This document shows positions 1 to 7,444 of a stretch of 29,267 bases of DNA, in pieces (the first letter of the stretch is position 1; every line of letters begins with the position of its first letter). The notes under the pieces are model-generated. The model worked only from the letters and a program-made list of their open reading frames with translations. It was not told the DNA's origin and did not search any database. The DNA comes from a virus: IMG/VR virus record IMGVR_UViG_3300009181_000254, positions 1 through 29,267 of that record; one strand, given 5' to 3'. Made by a program: the position numbers and the translations under genes.

Positions 1-161
1 AAGAGGAAGAGGAAGAGGAAGAGGAAGAGGAAGAGGAAGAGAAAGATGCCTCTTCTATGAAGCCTGAGCATCCTGCTAAGCAAGCTCAGGAAGAGGAAGA
101 GAAAGATGCCTCTTCTATGAAGCCTGAGCATCCTGCTAAGCAAGCTCAGGAAGAGGAAGAG
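1..161 (+). repeat. Tandem coding repeats: hexamer GAAGAG run and 60-bp unit
   Basis: Bases 1-41 are a nearly pure GAAGAG hexamer run that encodes poly-Glu. A 60-bp unit fills 57-116, and its first 45 bases are repeated exactly at 117-161 before the copies diverge. The tail of an earlier copy (28-56) precedes it. All copies are in frame, so changes in copy number would preserve the protein. Confidence 0.9.
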
Positions 162-578
162 GAAGAGGACTCCTGTGGTTCTGATTCCATGATGGGTGGC
201 ATGCATGCTCAGGCAGAAGAGGAAGAGGAAGAGGAAGAGGAGGATGAATCCGGCGTCCCAGTTGATGTCCAGATTATGCTCGAGCAAATGAAGCTTCCTG
301 CCATGAGCGGTCTTCCTGCCATGTCAGAGTCTCCTGCAGCTCCTGCAGCTCCTGCAGCTCCTGCAGCTCCTGCAGCTTCGGTTGCAGCTTCTTTAGAGGC
401 TCTTTTTTCTGATGATCCTGAGGTTCAGGCTCACCGCGAAATCATGGCAGCTTCAAACCCTGGCTTTAAGTCAGGACGAGTTGCCTCGACCAGTGGTGCT
501 AAGAAGCTCGGTAAAGTCCAAGCTTCCGATCAGAAGAACGCAACTTCTTCTTTAGAAGCATTGTGGGATCGTTCCTGA
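1..578 (+). CDS. Acidic repeat protein, probable prohead scaffold/core component (5' partial)
   Basis: The reading frame is open from the first bases of the window, so the true start lies upstream; the ATG at 57 is inside a repeat and is probably internal. The visible part begins with Glu runs, then a 20-residue unit starting MKPEHPAKQAQEEEE that occurs in tandem, a further Glu-rich stretch, an Ala-Pro linker of repeated PAA units (about residues 93-107 counted from the ATG at 57), and a basic C-terminal tail ending SSLEALWDRS. There is no catalytic motif. Location directly before the capsid genes and extreme acidity suggest a scaffold, a prohead core protein or the scaffold tail of a protease-scaffold fusion; this is inference from position and composition. 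A strong terminator follows the stop codon. Confidence 0.6.
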   Translation, partial: EEEEEEEEEEEEEKDASSMKPEHPAKQAQEEEEKDASSMKPEHPAKQAQEEEEEEDSCGSDSMMGGMHAQAEEEEEEEEEDESGVPVDVQIMLEQMKLPAMSGLPAMSESPAAPAAPAAPAAPAASVAASLEALFSDDPEVQAHREIMAASNPGFKSGRVASTSGAKKLGKVQASDQKNATSSLEALWDRS

Positions 579-589
579 AATAAAATTTT

Positions 590-628
590 AACCCCAGATG
601 GAGACTAAGGTTTTCATCTGGGGTTTTA
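590..628 (+). terminator. Rho-independent terminator
   Basis: An 11-bp stem AACCCCAGATG / CATCTGGGGTT (590-600 with 615-625) encloses a 14-base loop and is followed by a short T run. It lies 12 bases after the stop of the acidic repeat protein and separates it from the following capsid genes, whose promoter should then lie in 629-770. Confidence 0.85.
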
Positions 629-784
629 GATAAAGAAACGCAGACTTTTACAGAACCTAGGGAAGTTTTTAGGGAAATATAAACAACAATTTGGACGGAT
701 TCGCGGAATAGGCCGGACTGAATTCACAGATTGTAAAAATTCATTGTTTACCCGAAAAGCTGACTGAAGGACTGGAGTAATAAA

Positions 785-1435
785 ATGGGAATCGGCGGAC
801 AAGCATCAGGCGATTTTAAGCTTGACAATAGTGCGCTGCGTATCCTCTACTCGCTTATCAAGGATACTATTCCTTCTTTAGCGAGCGATGGATTTACGCA
901 GAATAATCCTTCTGTCGTAGTGGCAGCTGCGAACGCTTCAACAACCTTTCCTGTGGACGTCAAGAAGGGCGTTCTTGGTGGTTCTTGTGCGTTCCTTCGT
1001 CCCGACGTGGGTTCTAACGTAGTTGGCGGTGCCGTAGTCGATGGCATGGGCGACTATTACGTTGGTACGCGTCCAGTAGGTCTTTTCATCAATGACGCCA
1101 AGGGTGGCGCATATGAGAACACACCTTCGGTGGCTTCGGGCAAATGCCCGTTCCTTCGTGGTGGTTCCGTTGGTGTTAAGATTTATGAGACCCAGAAGCA
1201 GATTGGTGCTGATGATGACCTCACCTACTTGGTTGGTGATTTCCTCTACGCCTCAGTCAATGGCCTTCTGACCAAGAACTGGGAAGACTCGTACGAGAAG
1301 CAGTGGATTGACACTGCTACTACGGGCAGCGGCGCGGGTGGCGTTGCAATTGAACCGGATGTCACCCGTATGGGTGTTGTCCTTTCACCCCCAGATGCAA
1401 ACTCATCGGAGCTGTTCCTCGCGCTCTTCTTCTGA
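785..1435 (+). CDS. Putative head decoration / virion structural protein
   Basis: A 216-residue protein rich in Gly, Val and Ala with no signal peptide or membrane segment. The start ATG is preceded by a good ribosome binding site (GGAG, 8 bases upstream). It ends 27 bases before the major capsid gene and shares its GC-richer, highly expressed codon style, so the two are very likely co-transcribed. No family motif is recognised with certainty. The position next to the capsid gene and the composition suggest a capsid decoration or stabilisation protein, but a minor head protein is possible. Confidence 0.6.
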   Translation: MGIGGQASGDFKLDNSALRILYSLIKDTIPSLASDGFTQNNPSVVVAAANASTTFPVDVKKGVLGGSCAFLRPDVGSNVVGGAVVDGMGDYYVGTRPVGLFINDAKGGAYENTPSVASGKCPFLRGGSVGVKIYETQKQIGADDDLTYLVGDFLYASVNGLLTKNWEDSYEKQWIDTATTGSGAGGVAIEPDVTRMGVVLSPPDANSSELFLALFF

Positions 1436-1462
1436 GCCTAGGACAGAGAAAGGACTATTATT

Positions 1463-2350
1463 ATGGCATACGGAGTACAGGTGGTTGATAACGCCATCAA
1501 AGAGCAGATTGTTGACAAGTTCATTGGAACGAGCGCTGGTCGTCGCCACTTAGCGGCTTCTATGATTCAGCCTCTTCGCGAGCGTCGCGATTATTCGTCC
1601 GTTGGCCGCAAGACGTTCCTCGTCGAGCAGCTACCGGACGGAGCGCTTCCCATCTACGACAAGGACCCCGACGTCGTTGCTTACGTCATCGGGGAAGAAG
1701 GCGAGTCGATCACGGCGGTTTCTAAGCCCCGCCGTGTTATCTTCCCGCTCTTCGAGATCGCGGCCCTCCCCAAGGCTCCTCTTACGCAGATCAAGGAGCG
1801 TCGTTACGACCTCCTCAAGCGTATGCAGGACCTTGGTAAGGCTCAGATCCAGGCTGCTGAGGACGATCGCGTGTTCAGCATCCTCGATGCTATCGCGGTT
1901 AATGGCTTCGACAGCCTTCCTGGTGGTACGAACCCGGATATTCCGGTCGTTGCTCCCATCTCGCCTGCCATCCTTGCGGATGCGTTTGCCGAGATCGAGC
2001 GCCACGACCTGCGTGTTGCTCGCGTTTATATGAACGCGACCGATTACGCAGACGTTCGTAAGTTCGGACGCGACGTTCTCGATATCGAGAGCCAAGCGAC
2101 GCTCTGGAAGACCGGTATGATGGCAACGGGCTGGAACGCCCAGTTCATCGTCTCGCGTCTCGTTCCCGCAGGCGTTGTTTACGTCTGCTGCGAGCCCGAG
2201 ATGTTTGGTCGCATCCCGGTTCGTACTGAGCTGACCGTATTGAGCGCGGATAATCCCGAAGAGCGCACAATCGGGTTCAGCATGTTTGAGAATCTTGGTA
2301 TTGGCGCATACAATCCACGCGGATTAGTGCGCCTCATCGTCCAACGCTGA
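1463..2350 (+). CDS. Major capsid protein (HK97-fold type)
   Basis: A 295-residue protein that forms the icosahedral shell. Features of HK97-fold capsid proteins of large myoviruses are visible: an N-terminal arm with RERRDYSSVGRK, an acidic strand region (LPIYDKDPDVVAYVIGEEGE, an E-loop candidate), a long amphipathic helix around residues 110-140 (RRYDLLKRMQDLGKAQIQAA), and a P/A-domain region with IERHDLRVARVYMNATDYAD followed by a final beta segment. The start has an AAGGA ribosome binding site. Codon use is strikingly GC-rich (CGC, CTC, ATC, GAC), unlike most neighbours, as expected for the most abundant virion protein. A strong terminator follows at once. Family identity is from pattern recognition, not from a search. 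Confidence 0.8.
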   Translation: MAYGVQVVDNAIKEQIVDKFIGTSAGRRHLAASMIQPLRERRDYSSVGRKTFLVEQLPDGALPIYDKDPDVVAYVIGEEGESITAVSKPRRVIFPLFEIAALPKAPLTQIKERRYDLLKRMQDLGKAQIQAAEDDRVFSILDAIAVNGFDSLPGGTNPDIPVVAPISPAILADAFAEIERHDLRVARVYMNATDYADVRKFGRDVLDIESQATLWKTGMMATGWNAQFIVSRLVPAGVVYVCCEPEMFGRIPVRTELTVLSADNPEERTIGFSMFENLGIGAYNPRGLVRLIVQR

Positions 2351-2370
2351 TTTTCGGAATTCCGGAAATC

Positions 2371-2412
2371 ATTAAGCCCCGGTCCTTGATTGGATCGGGG
2401 CTTAATTGTTTT
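2371..2412 (+). terminator. Rho-independent terminator after the capsid gene
   Basis: A 15-position stem (2371-2385 with 2392-2406, one mismatch) with the GC core AAGCCCCG/CGGGGCTT and loop TTGATT, followed by TTGTTTT. It closes the head transcription unit 20 bases after the capsid stop. Confidence 0.9.
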
Positions 2413-2454
2413 ATATCCCAGTACAGAGGCTTATAACCAAATGTAAAATTTTAT

Positions 2455-3957
2455 ATGATGTGCAGAATATGCAATGCTGTTAGCCAGCACGATCTTTGCA
2501 ATGTATGTCGTCAGGATACTAACTACTTAGTAAAATACCCAGTATTAAAGAATATCCTTACAGATTCAGCCTTAGAGGTCTTGGATTTTAATCCCTCGCG
2601 CTCTGACTTTCAACGAGTAGACGTTATATGTGGTGAATGCAAGAGTACTAATAATATAGATTTAGTTAGCATCCTTAAATATATAAGACGTCATCTAAAA
2701 AAGAATCCCTATAACATATATAAGTGTCATTCATGTTCTAAAAGAGGGGAATCTCTCATTAGTCTCAAAGAGGTGATGCCGATCATAGATATGAAACTCA
2801 CACAGGAAAAACATGGTGGAATAGGTAAAAATGTAAAAAAGTCCCTTGTTGTGGTCAAATGCGAGGATTGTTATGAACTATCAGACATTAAGTTAAGTAG
2901 TTTACTGCATGGGGCTAGAAGGCATCAGAAGCTAGGTCGAAAGTGTATTTACAAGTGTTTTAAGTGTGGTGTTCTATTGCCGGATGCCATAAAGAAGTCC
3001 AATGATGCCAGAGCTAAGCAGTTAGCTGTAGGAGCCCGTTCTCATATCGAAGTCGCTTTAGCCAATAGATTAAAGGCTTTGAATATAGAATATGAGGAGT
3101 AGTTTCGTACCGATATGTATGTTTGGGACTTTTACCTCCCTAAGTATTTATTATTAATAGATGTAAATGGAGAATACTGGTATGGACTATCTCGGAATAA
3201 ATCAAAAGATAAGTCTAAACTGACTTATGTAGAAAATTATCTACCTGAATATAAAACCCTAATCATAGAGGAAAAGCGTTTTCTAAACCCCTTGATGGTA
3301 GATAAAATAATTAAGGACGCCATAGGAGAATCTAAGAAGATTACGGTAGAAGAGTTTAGCTTATTGGATGTGATCATTAATCAGTCCTCAAAGGTATCTA
3401 AGTCCAAAAGGTCTACGGAATCTGATTTTTTAAACTCTTATCATTACTCAGGATTTGGTCGGAACGGGAAATTAGTAATTACGGCACATCTTAATGAATC
3501 ATTGGTGGCACTTTGTAAATTTAGTGGTACGACTCGACAAGGCACTGCTAAGTCTTTGGGTTATAAATGTTATGAAGTCCTGGAACTTGACAGATTCTGC
3601 ATACATCCTTCTTATCATAAAAAGAACTTCGCTTCTTGGTTTTTGTCACGATGTATGAAATTAGTATTTGAATCGAATAAACTTATGCAATGTTTGGTAT
3701 CATTCGCAGATCCCACATATGGTCATACCGGCACTATTTATAAAGCCACAAATTGGGAAATGAAAGGCAAAACCAATCCAAGTTACCATTATATGGATCA
3801 CTTAGGGGTTCCAGTCAATAAGAAGAGGATTTATGACTTTGCACAAAAACTTCGGATGAAGGAAGCTGAATATGTTGAACTTCATGGACTACAGAAGTTC
3901 TCTGAATTACCCAAGATTAAATATGTTTACAAGCGTTTTTCATCCGGGTCTAGATAG
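2455..3957 (+). pseudogene. Homing endonuclease with C-terminal Mom-like domain, interrupted by in-frame TAG
   Basis: One reading frame of 501 codons is broken only by TAG at 3100-3102. The first part (215 residues) holds three pairs of CxxC zinc-binding motifs (CRIC/CNVC, CGEC/CHSC, CEDC/CFKC). The nuclease core spans the stop: ...IEYEE, TAG, FRTDMYVWDFYLP, then VNGEYWY. Against the intact relative at 14487 this aligns without a gap and the TAG falls on a Gln (CAG). The His of the GEYWH motif is Tyr here, so the nuclease site also looks degraded. The C-terminal part carries HYSGFGR, LELDRFCIHP, NFASWFLSR and SFADPTYGHTG, motifs of the Mom-like acyltransferase family. No ribosome binding site precedes the start. 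It is either a decaying element or two separate polypeptides (2455-3102 and 3115-3957). Confidence 0.8.
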
Positions 3958-4104
3958 TTCTGTTGGTATCATGTTCCAAATGGGTGATGGGGATCATTAC
4001 CTTTTCATTAGTATGAATTTACTGTGTTGATGTTCGTTCATATTTGTGCTTCGCTATTTATTAGAACATACTTATCCTTTAATTTTTTATGTCACACATA
4101 AAAT

Positions 4105-4605
4105 ATGAATCGTAGTGCTATTTCTCCTTCGCGAATCTCAACGTCTCTGCGTCGCATAGCTTCCGCTATCGAGAATTCGGAGAATCCCTCACGTGAGTTG
4201 GTAGCAAGGGAGTTACAACGTCTAGTAAGAAAAATAGCTGGTAACGAAGACGGAATTTCAGTACTTGGTCAAACGGTAAATGTTGAGGTTCCCGGTTTGG
4301 GTCTCGTACCTGTAATACTTACTAAAGTCGAATTCTTTGATGAGAAGAATACTCGAAATGTGGTAGGAACTATAAATGGTTTTATGGTCAAGACTAGTAC
4401 ATACAGTAGATCTTATAAGGTAGATCCTACTGATATCCTTCCTGTGGAGTTAAAGCAATATTTCGATCCTGAAGGATTCCGACCTGTCGACGCTTTTGCC
4501 ATCGCAATAGACAAAATTCTTAAGAATTATGGGATAGAGGACGAGTACCCAATTATAGAAAATGGTATATATTTTTCTAGTGAGCAGGATGACGACTCAA
4601 TATAA
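4105..4605 (+). CDS. Unknown phage protein with conserved N-terminal helical module
   Basis: A 166-residue protein. Residues 10-48 form a helical module containing LRRIASAIENSENPSRELVA, which recurs in the broken gene at 25285 and, more distantly, in the minus-strand gene at 25731-26369. The remainder is a mixed beta region with no recognised catalytic motif. No Shine-Dalgarno site is visible; an AT-rich leader runs straight into the ATG. It follows the broken homing endonuclease by 147 bases, as the paralogue at 25285 follows the third homing endonuclease. The function is unknown. The modular N terminus may be a targeting or interaction tag (inference). Confidence 0.75.
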   Translation: MNRSAISPSRISTSLRRIASAIENSENPSRELVARELQRLVRKIAGNEDGISVLGQTVNVEVPGLGLVPVILTKVEFFDEKNTRNVVGTINGFMVKTSTYSRSYKVDPTDILPVELKQYFDPEGFRPVDAFAIAIDKILKNYGIEDEYPIIENGIYFSSEQDDDSI

Positions 4606-4884
4606 CGATAAAGAATAGTAGACTACAGGATTCCTCATCGAAATCCTGTAGAGTGCTCTACACGCATTTAATTTATAAAATGTGTTAAGTATATAGGGAA
4701 ATAAAGTGGAGAAGTATTCATCCTCCCTGGGTCTAAAGTTAGTAAGTACATAACAATGTGATTAAAGAAACTCGGGATATTGAAGTTCAGTATAAACCCG
4801 GCCCACATGACGACGTTAGAACATGTGGTTCCTTTATATAATAAAAACCAGGAATAACTAATGATTTTTTTAGTATAGTATTCT
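4606..4884. other. Non-coding interval with two inverted repeats
   Basis: No convincing gene is seen in this 279-base AT-rich stretch. It contains a 10-bp perfect hairpin CTACAGGATT / AATCCTGTAG (about 4623-4651) just after the preceding gene, without a T run, and a second 7-bp inverted repeat CCACATG / CATGTGG around 4802-4829. Either could be a weak terminator or an RNA-stability element. A promoter for the following gene probably lies here, but none could be assigned. Confidence 0.4.
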
Positions 4885-5118
4885 GTGATACAGATAAAAT
4901 TTTCTAAATTTGATGGTGGTAACATAGTATCAGCTGGCGGAGATTTAGTAGAAGTCACTGATAAATATGTAATAGTTAAACATCAAGATGTCAGTTACTC
5001 CTTCCGAAGGACTCCCGGTTCTAAATCGGGATATGGTATTGGGGCGGCAAAAAATTGGAGGCTGGGGTTAGAAGAAAGAAACCAGCATGTTCACCCTGAA
5101 AATCTGAAGAAAAGATAA
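4885..5118 (+). CDS. Small hypothetical protein
   Basis: A 77-residue protein (IQIKFSKFDGGNIVSAGG...) ending in a basic tail. The frame's earliest start after a stop is GTG at 4885. An ATG at 4861 in the same frame, with a weak purine-rich site before it, is cut off from this gene by TAG at 4876. The beta-rich sequence with several Gly turns looks like a small SH3-like or similar barrel, but no family is recognised. Its stop codon lies inside the left arm of a strong terminator, so it is the last gene of its transcript. Confidence 0.6.
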   Translation: MIQIKFSKFDGGNIVSAGGDLVEVTDKYVIVKHQDVSYSFRRTPGSKSGYGIGAAKNWRLGLEERNQHVHPENLKKR

Positions 5119-5158
5119 TTTAACCATCAATATATAAGCTATTGATGGTTAAATTTTG
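5117..5158 (+). terminator. Strong hairpin terminator
   Basis: A 16-bp perfect stem (5117-5132 with 5140-5155; core TTTAACCATCAATA) with a 7-base loop ends in TTTT. Its left arm overlaps the stop codon of the preceding gene. It isolates the lipoprotein gene that follows. Confidence 0.85.
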
Positions 5159-5183
5159 TGTAACTTCCTAACGGAGAATTTCT

Positions 5184-5444
5184 ATGAAAATGCTTAACGT
5201 TGTTTCAGTTTTGATTCTAGCTCTCGTGTCTTGTGGTAAGGACGAAAGTAAGCCTGTTGATGCCGCTTCTTCGGCTTCCGTGGGCTCTGGTGGCTCCGGT
5301 GGTGCCAAAATGGTTAGTGGTTCAGGAGGCGCAGACGGAGACGGAGGAACGGGCGGAGCGGTTGCATCCTCGGTTTCCGGTTCTGGTGGAGCCGGTATGG
5401 GTGGTTCTGGTGGAGCCGGAATGGGTGGTTCTGGCGGCAAGTGA
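5184..5444 (+). CDS. Small Gly/Ser-rich lipoprotein
   Basis: An 86-residue protein with a signal peptide (MKMLNVVSVLILALVSC) and a lipobox LVSC, so Cys17 should be lipidated and the mature chain anchored in a membrane of a diderm cell. The mature part starts CGKDESKP, then becomes low-complexity with repeats of GSGGAGMGG, and has no folded domain. The start has a GGAG ribosome binding site 9 bases upstream. The gene stands alone between two strong terminators, so it has its own promoter (within 5159-5175 or inside the upstream hairpin region) and is an independently expressed accessory gene. Possible roles are superinfection exclusion or spanin-like work, but nothing in the sequence proves either. 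Confidence 0.75.
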   Translation: MKMLNVVSVLILALVSCGKDESKPVDAASSASVGSGGSGGAKMVSGSGGADGDGGTGGAVASSVSGSGGAGMGGSGGAGMGGSGGK

Positions 5445-5465
5445 CTATCTAGCATATAATGTCCA

Positions 5466-5509
5466 AGGGGAAACGACCGATATCAGTCGTTTCCCCTCAT
5501 TAGTTTTTT
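5466..5509 (+). terminator. Strong hairpin terminator after lipoprotein gene
   Basis: A 12-bp perfect stem AGGGGAAACGAC / GTCGTTTCCCCT (5466-5477 with 5486-5497) is followed by a T-rich tail ending TTTTTT. It closes the single-gene lipoprotein unit. Confidence 0.9.
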
Positions 5510-5599
5510 CATATTGATTTGGTTTGTGGACCAGAAGATTTTTTCTTCTTCCATTTCTTACATTGTGCTACTTCTAAATAATCGGAAAGATTGACAGTT

Positions 5600-6136
5600 A
5601 TGGATCATTTCTATCAAAGTGTTTCTGGTTGGTTTGAATCTTTGGATTTATTTAGTTTCGTTGTAAATAAATATGATCAAGCTCACTTCGTTGAAGTAGG
5701 TTCTTGGAAGGGTCGCAGCTCCTGCTGTATGGCAGTAGAAATCATAAATTCGAAGAAATCTATCAAATTTGACTGTGTAGACTTATGGGAATACTCTGAT
5801 TCCCAAAATGATATTTCTTCTAATGAATTTGAAGGAGTATACGGGGAGTTTATTTCCAACATATCTAAAGTTGCCCATTATATAAATCCTGTAAAATCTA
5901 CTTCAGTAGAAGCATCTAAACTATATTTAGATGCTTCTTTAGATTTCGTCTTTATAGATGCAGCACATGATTATGAGAATGTGAAAAAAGATATAGAAGC
6001 TTGGTTACCTAAGATGAAGTCCGGTGGTATTATCTCTGGTCATGACTATTTCTTTTCTCAAGGGGTGAGACGTGCTGTACATGAAATACTCGGTGAAGTG
6101 CATACTACTTCAGAATCTTGGTATAAAGAAGTTTAA
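5600..6136 (+). CDS. Class I SAM-dependent methyltransferase
   Basis: A 178-residue protein with a Rossmann-type methyltransferase core: motif I at HFVEVGSWKGRSS, an acidic second strand (FDCVDLWEY), the motif IV-like segment DFVFIDAAHDYENVKKD and GGIISGHDY near the C terminus. This layout fits the Methyltransf_24 group, whose characterised members methylate sugars or small metabolites rather than DNA bases. I prefer ATG at 5600; a TTG three codons upstream lies too close to the GGAAAG purine stretch at 5584-5589. It sits between two lipoprotein genes, so a role in modifying cell-surface glycans is possible but unproven. Small size suggests the catalytic core only. Confidence 0.75.
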   Translation: MDHFYQSVSGWFESLDLFSFVVNKYDQAHFVEVGSWKGRSSCCMAVEIINSKKSIKFDCVDLWEYSDSQNDISSNEFEGVYGEFISNISKVAHYINPVKSTSVEASKLYLDASLDFVFIDAAHDYENVKKDIEAWLPKMKSGGIISGHDYFFSQGVRRAVHEILGEVHTTSESWYKEV

Positions 6137-6166
6137 TAAACTCATTATGATCCATGGAGTCGAATC

Positions 6167-7150
6167 ATGAATAAATCATACCTAATGGGGATTGTAACTT
6201 GGATATCGGCTGTTTGCTTGGCTGGCTGCCCGTCAGATTTGACTCAAAAGAAAAATGAGCAGGTTTCCAGATTAAGAATAGTTAATGGTTGCAGTGACCC
6301 GATGTGGATTTTCTGGTATAATTCTGAGGGTGGTGGGGACTCGGGTACCCCCAAAAAATTCATACTTGATGCTGGCAAACCCTATCTGGATGTGCAAATC
6401 CCAGACGCTGGATTTGCTGGTTCACGTTTTTGGCCGGGATATAACTGCGATCCTGAAGGAAACGGTTGTCAGATAGGACAGAGTGGTGGTCCCGCTAAGT
6501 ACGGGTTCACTTGTCCTCCTGAGGGTTGTGCTCCACCAGTTGATAGTAAATTCGAGGGTACATTCGGTTGTTTATCAACTGTCGACCCTTCTTTATGTCA
6601 AATAAACCCTTCTGGGGCTCCCGGTCAGCGTTTACCTACCGCTGATTCTTGGGACACTAGTATGGTGGATGGATATACTCTTCCATATAAAGTTAGGGTG
6701 CTAGACGATTGCATTGGTGGTCCTAATAACAACGCGATTGACTGTTCTAATCTTTCGATGTCTTCTTGTCCCGATAATGAGGATCTTTCTTCTGGCGGTA
6801 TTCATCCAGAATATTCTAGTATGGAACTAAACGTTAGTAACCCATCGACTGGAAAGAAAGCTGGATGTTTTTCTGATTGTGGAAGACTTACTTATAACAA
6901 TTGGAAGTATGAACCGGGGTTAAATCCGTCAGATTTACCGGCTGTTGATTATTGTTGTCCTGTATCGGAGATTAGTCCAGAATCTTGCCGAAAGGGGCCA
7001 GTAGCTAACACGAGTTATGTCGATCTTATACATCAACAATGTCCTCAAGTATATGCATACTCCTATGATGAAACAAATCCGAGCGGAGCATTGTGGTCCT
7101 GCCCAGCCGGGACCAGATATGAAGTGACGTTTTACTGCCCCAATTTTTGA
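6167..7150 (+). CDS. Thaumatin-like lipoprotein
   Basis: A 327-residue protein with a signal peptide and lipobox LAGC (Cys20), so it should be exported and lipid-anchored. The mature part matches the thaumatin / PR-5 fold in order: RIVNGCSDPMWIFW at the start, an acidic Gly-rich region with NCDPEGNGCQIG, DSWDTSMVDGYTLP (the family's 'VDGFNLP' segment), CSNLSMSSCP, GCFSDCGRL, DYCCPV, and CPQVYAYSYDE leading to the terminal YEVTFYCP. The many Cys residues fit the family's conserved disulphides. Family members bind or hydrolyse beta-glucans or act in defence; activity here cannot be predicted. Ribosome binding site GGAG. Thaumatin domains are very unusual in phages, so this is probably an acquired envelope-modifying gene. 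Confidence 0.85.
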   Translation: MNKSYLMGIVTWISAVCLAGCPSDLTQKKNEQVSRLRIVNGCSDPMWIFWYNSEGGGDSGTPKKFILDAGKPYLDVQIPDAGFAGSRFWPGYNCDPEGNGCQIGQSGGPAKYGFTCPPEGCAPPVDSKFEGTFGCLSTVDPSLCQINPSGAPGQRLPTADSWDTSMVDGYTLPYKVRVLDDCIGGPNNNAIDCSNLSMSSCPDNEDLSSGGIHPEYSSMELNVSNPSTGKKAGCFSDCGRLTYNNWKYEPGLNPSDLPAVDYCCPVSEISPESCRKGPVANTSYVDLIHQQCPQVYAYSYDETNPSGALWSCPAGTRYEVTFYCPNF

Positions 7151-7314
7151 TAGCTGATTTCAAGTCCCTTTTCCATAAAATCTATTGTGGCTGCATTTCT
7201 AGATATGGAGAAGTCATATGTTACATTATTTATGTTATTGCCAGTTTGTTCCTCGTTGAAATTCCAACTATTTTGCCAAGATATTTGAGAAAATTCATTT
7301 GTGGAAAATCCCAT
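7132..7314 (-). CDS. Possible small protein, or remnant of a longer gene
   Basis: A 60-residue frame (MGFSTNEFSQISWQNSW... to LEISYQKLGQ) with a balanced, protein-like composition rich in Asn, Ser and Gln. It overlaps the 3' end of the thaumatin-like gene tail to tail. No ribosome binding site precedes its ATG, and the upstream DNA on this strand has short open segments in the other two frames (7315-7443). It could therefore be the last part of a gene disrupted by frameshifts. No family is recognised. Confidence 0.3.
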   Translation of the reverse strand: MGFSTNEFSQISWQNSWNFNEEQTGNNINNVTYDFSISRNAATIDFMEKGLEISYQKLGQ

Positions 7315-7374
7315 CAGTCCAAAAACGCTTATTCATTAAGTAATGACTAGTGTTGACAGAGATTCCGAATATCT

Positions 7375-7443
7375 TCACATCTTTCTTGCTTTGTATGATA
7401 GTTGTAACCCTTCTTTCTTCGGCTGTGCACTTTCCTGGAACAT
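7375..7443 (-). CDS. Very short ORF with strong ribosome binding site
   Basis: A 22-codon frame (MFQESAQPKKEGLQLSYKAR...) whose ATG follows a GGAGG site by 8 bases. That site lies in the last codons of the zinc-ribbon gene just upstream on the same strand, a typical arrangement for coupled translation. If one A of the AAGAAAG stretch is removed, the frame would continue to a CEDIRNLCQH end, so a frameshifted slightly longer gene is possible. Confidence 0.3.
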   Translation of the reverse strand: MFQESAQPKKEGLQLSYKARKM

Positions 7444-7444
7444 A

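Noticed and set aside
1602-2126. Long open frames in other frames and on the opposite strand of the capsid gene
   Set aside because: They are a side effect of GC-rich codons in the capsid gene: composition is Arg/Ser-heavy and repetitive, there are no ribosome binding sites, and the capsid frame is convincing.
3100-4878. Global reassignment of TAG to an amino acid
   Set aside because: TAG ends several plausible genes cleanly (8111, 29030, 25731 on the minus strand, and 3957), so general recoding is unlikely; the TAG at 4876 is better explained by a GTG start at 4885. Local readthrough at 3100 remains open.
4668-4958. A 96-codon minus-strand frame across the non-coding interval
   Set aside because: It overlaps the start of the 4885 gene, has no ribosome binding site and no protein-like pattern beyond hydrophobic stretches expected from AT-rich DNA.
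7147-7350. A 67-codon plus-strand frame with a hydrophobic stretch after the thaumatin gene
   Set aside because: It starts with TTG overlapping the stop codon of the previous gene, has no ribosome binding site and no known pattern; the opposite strand is slightly more protein-like.
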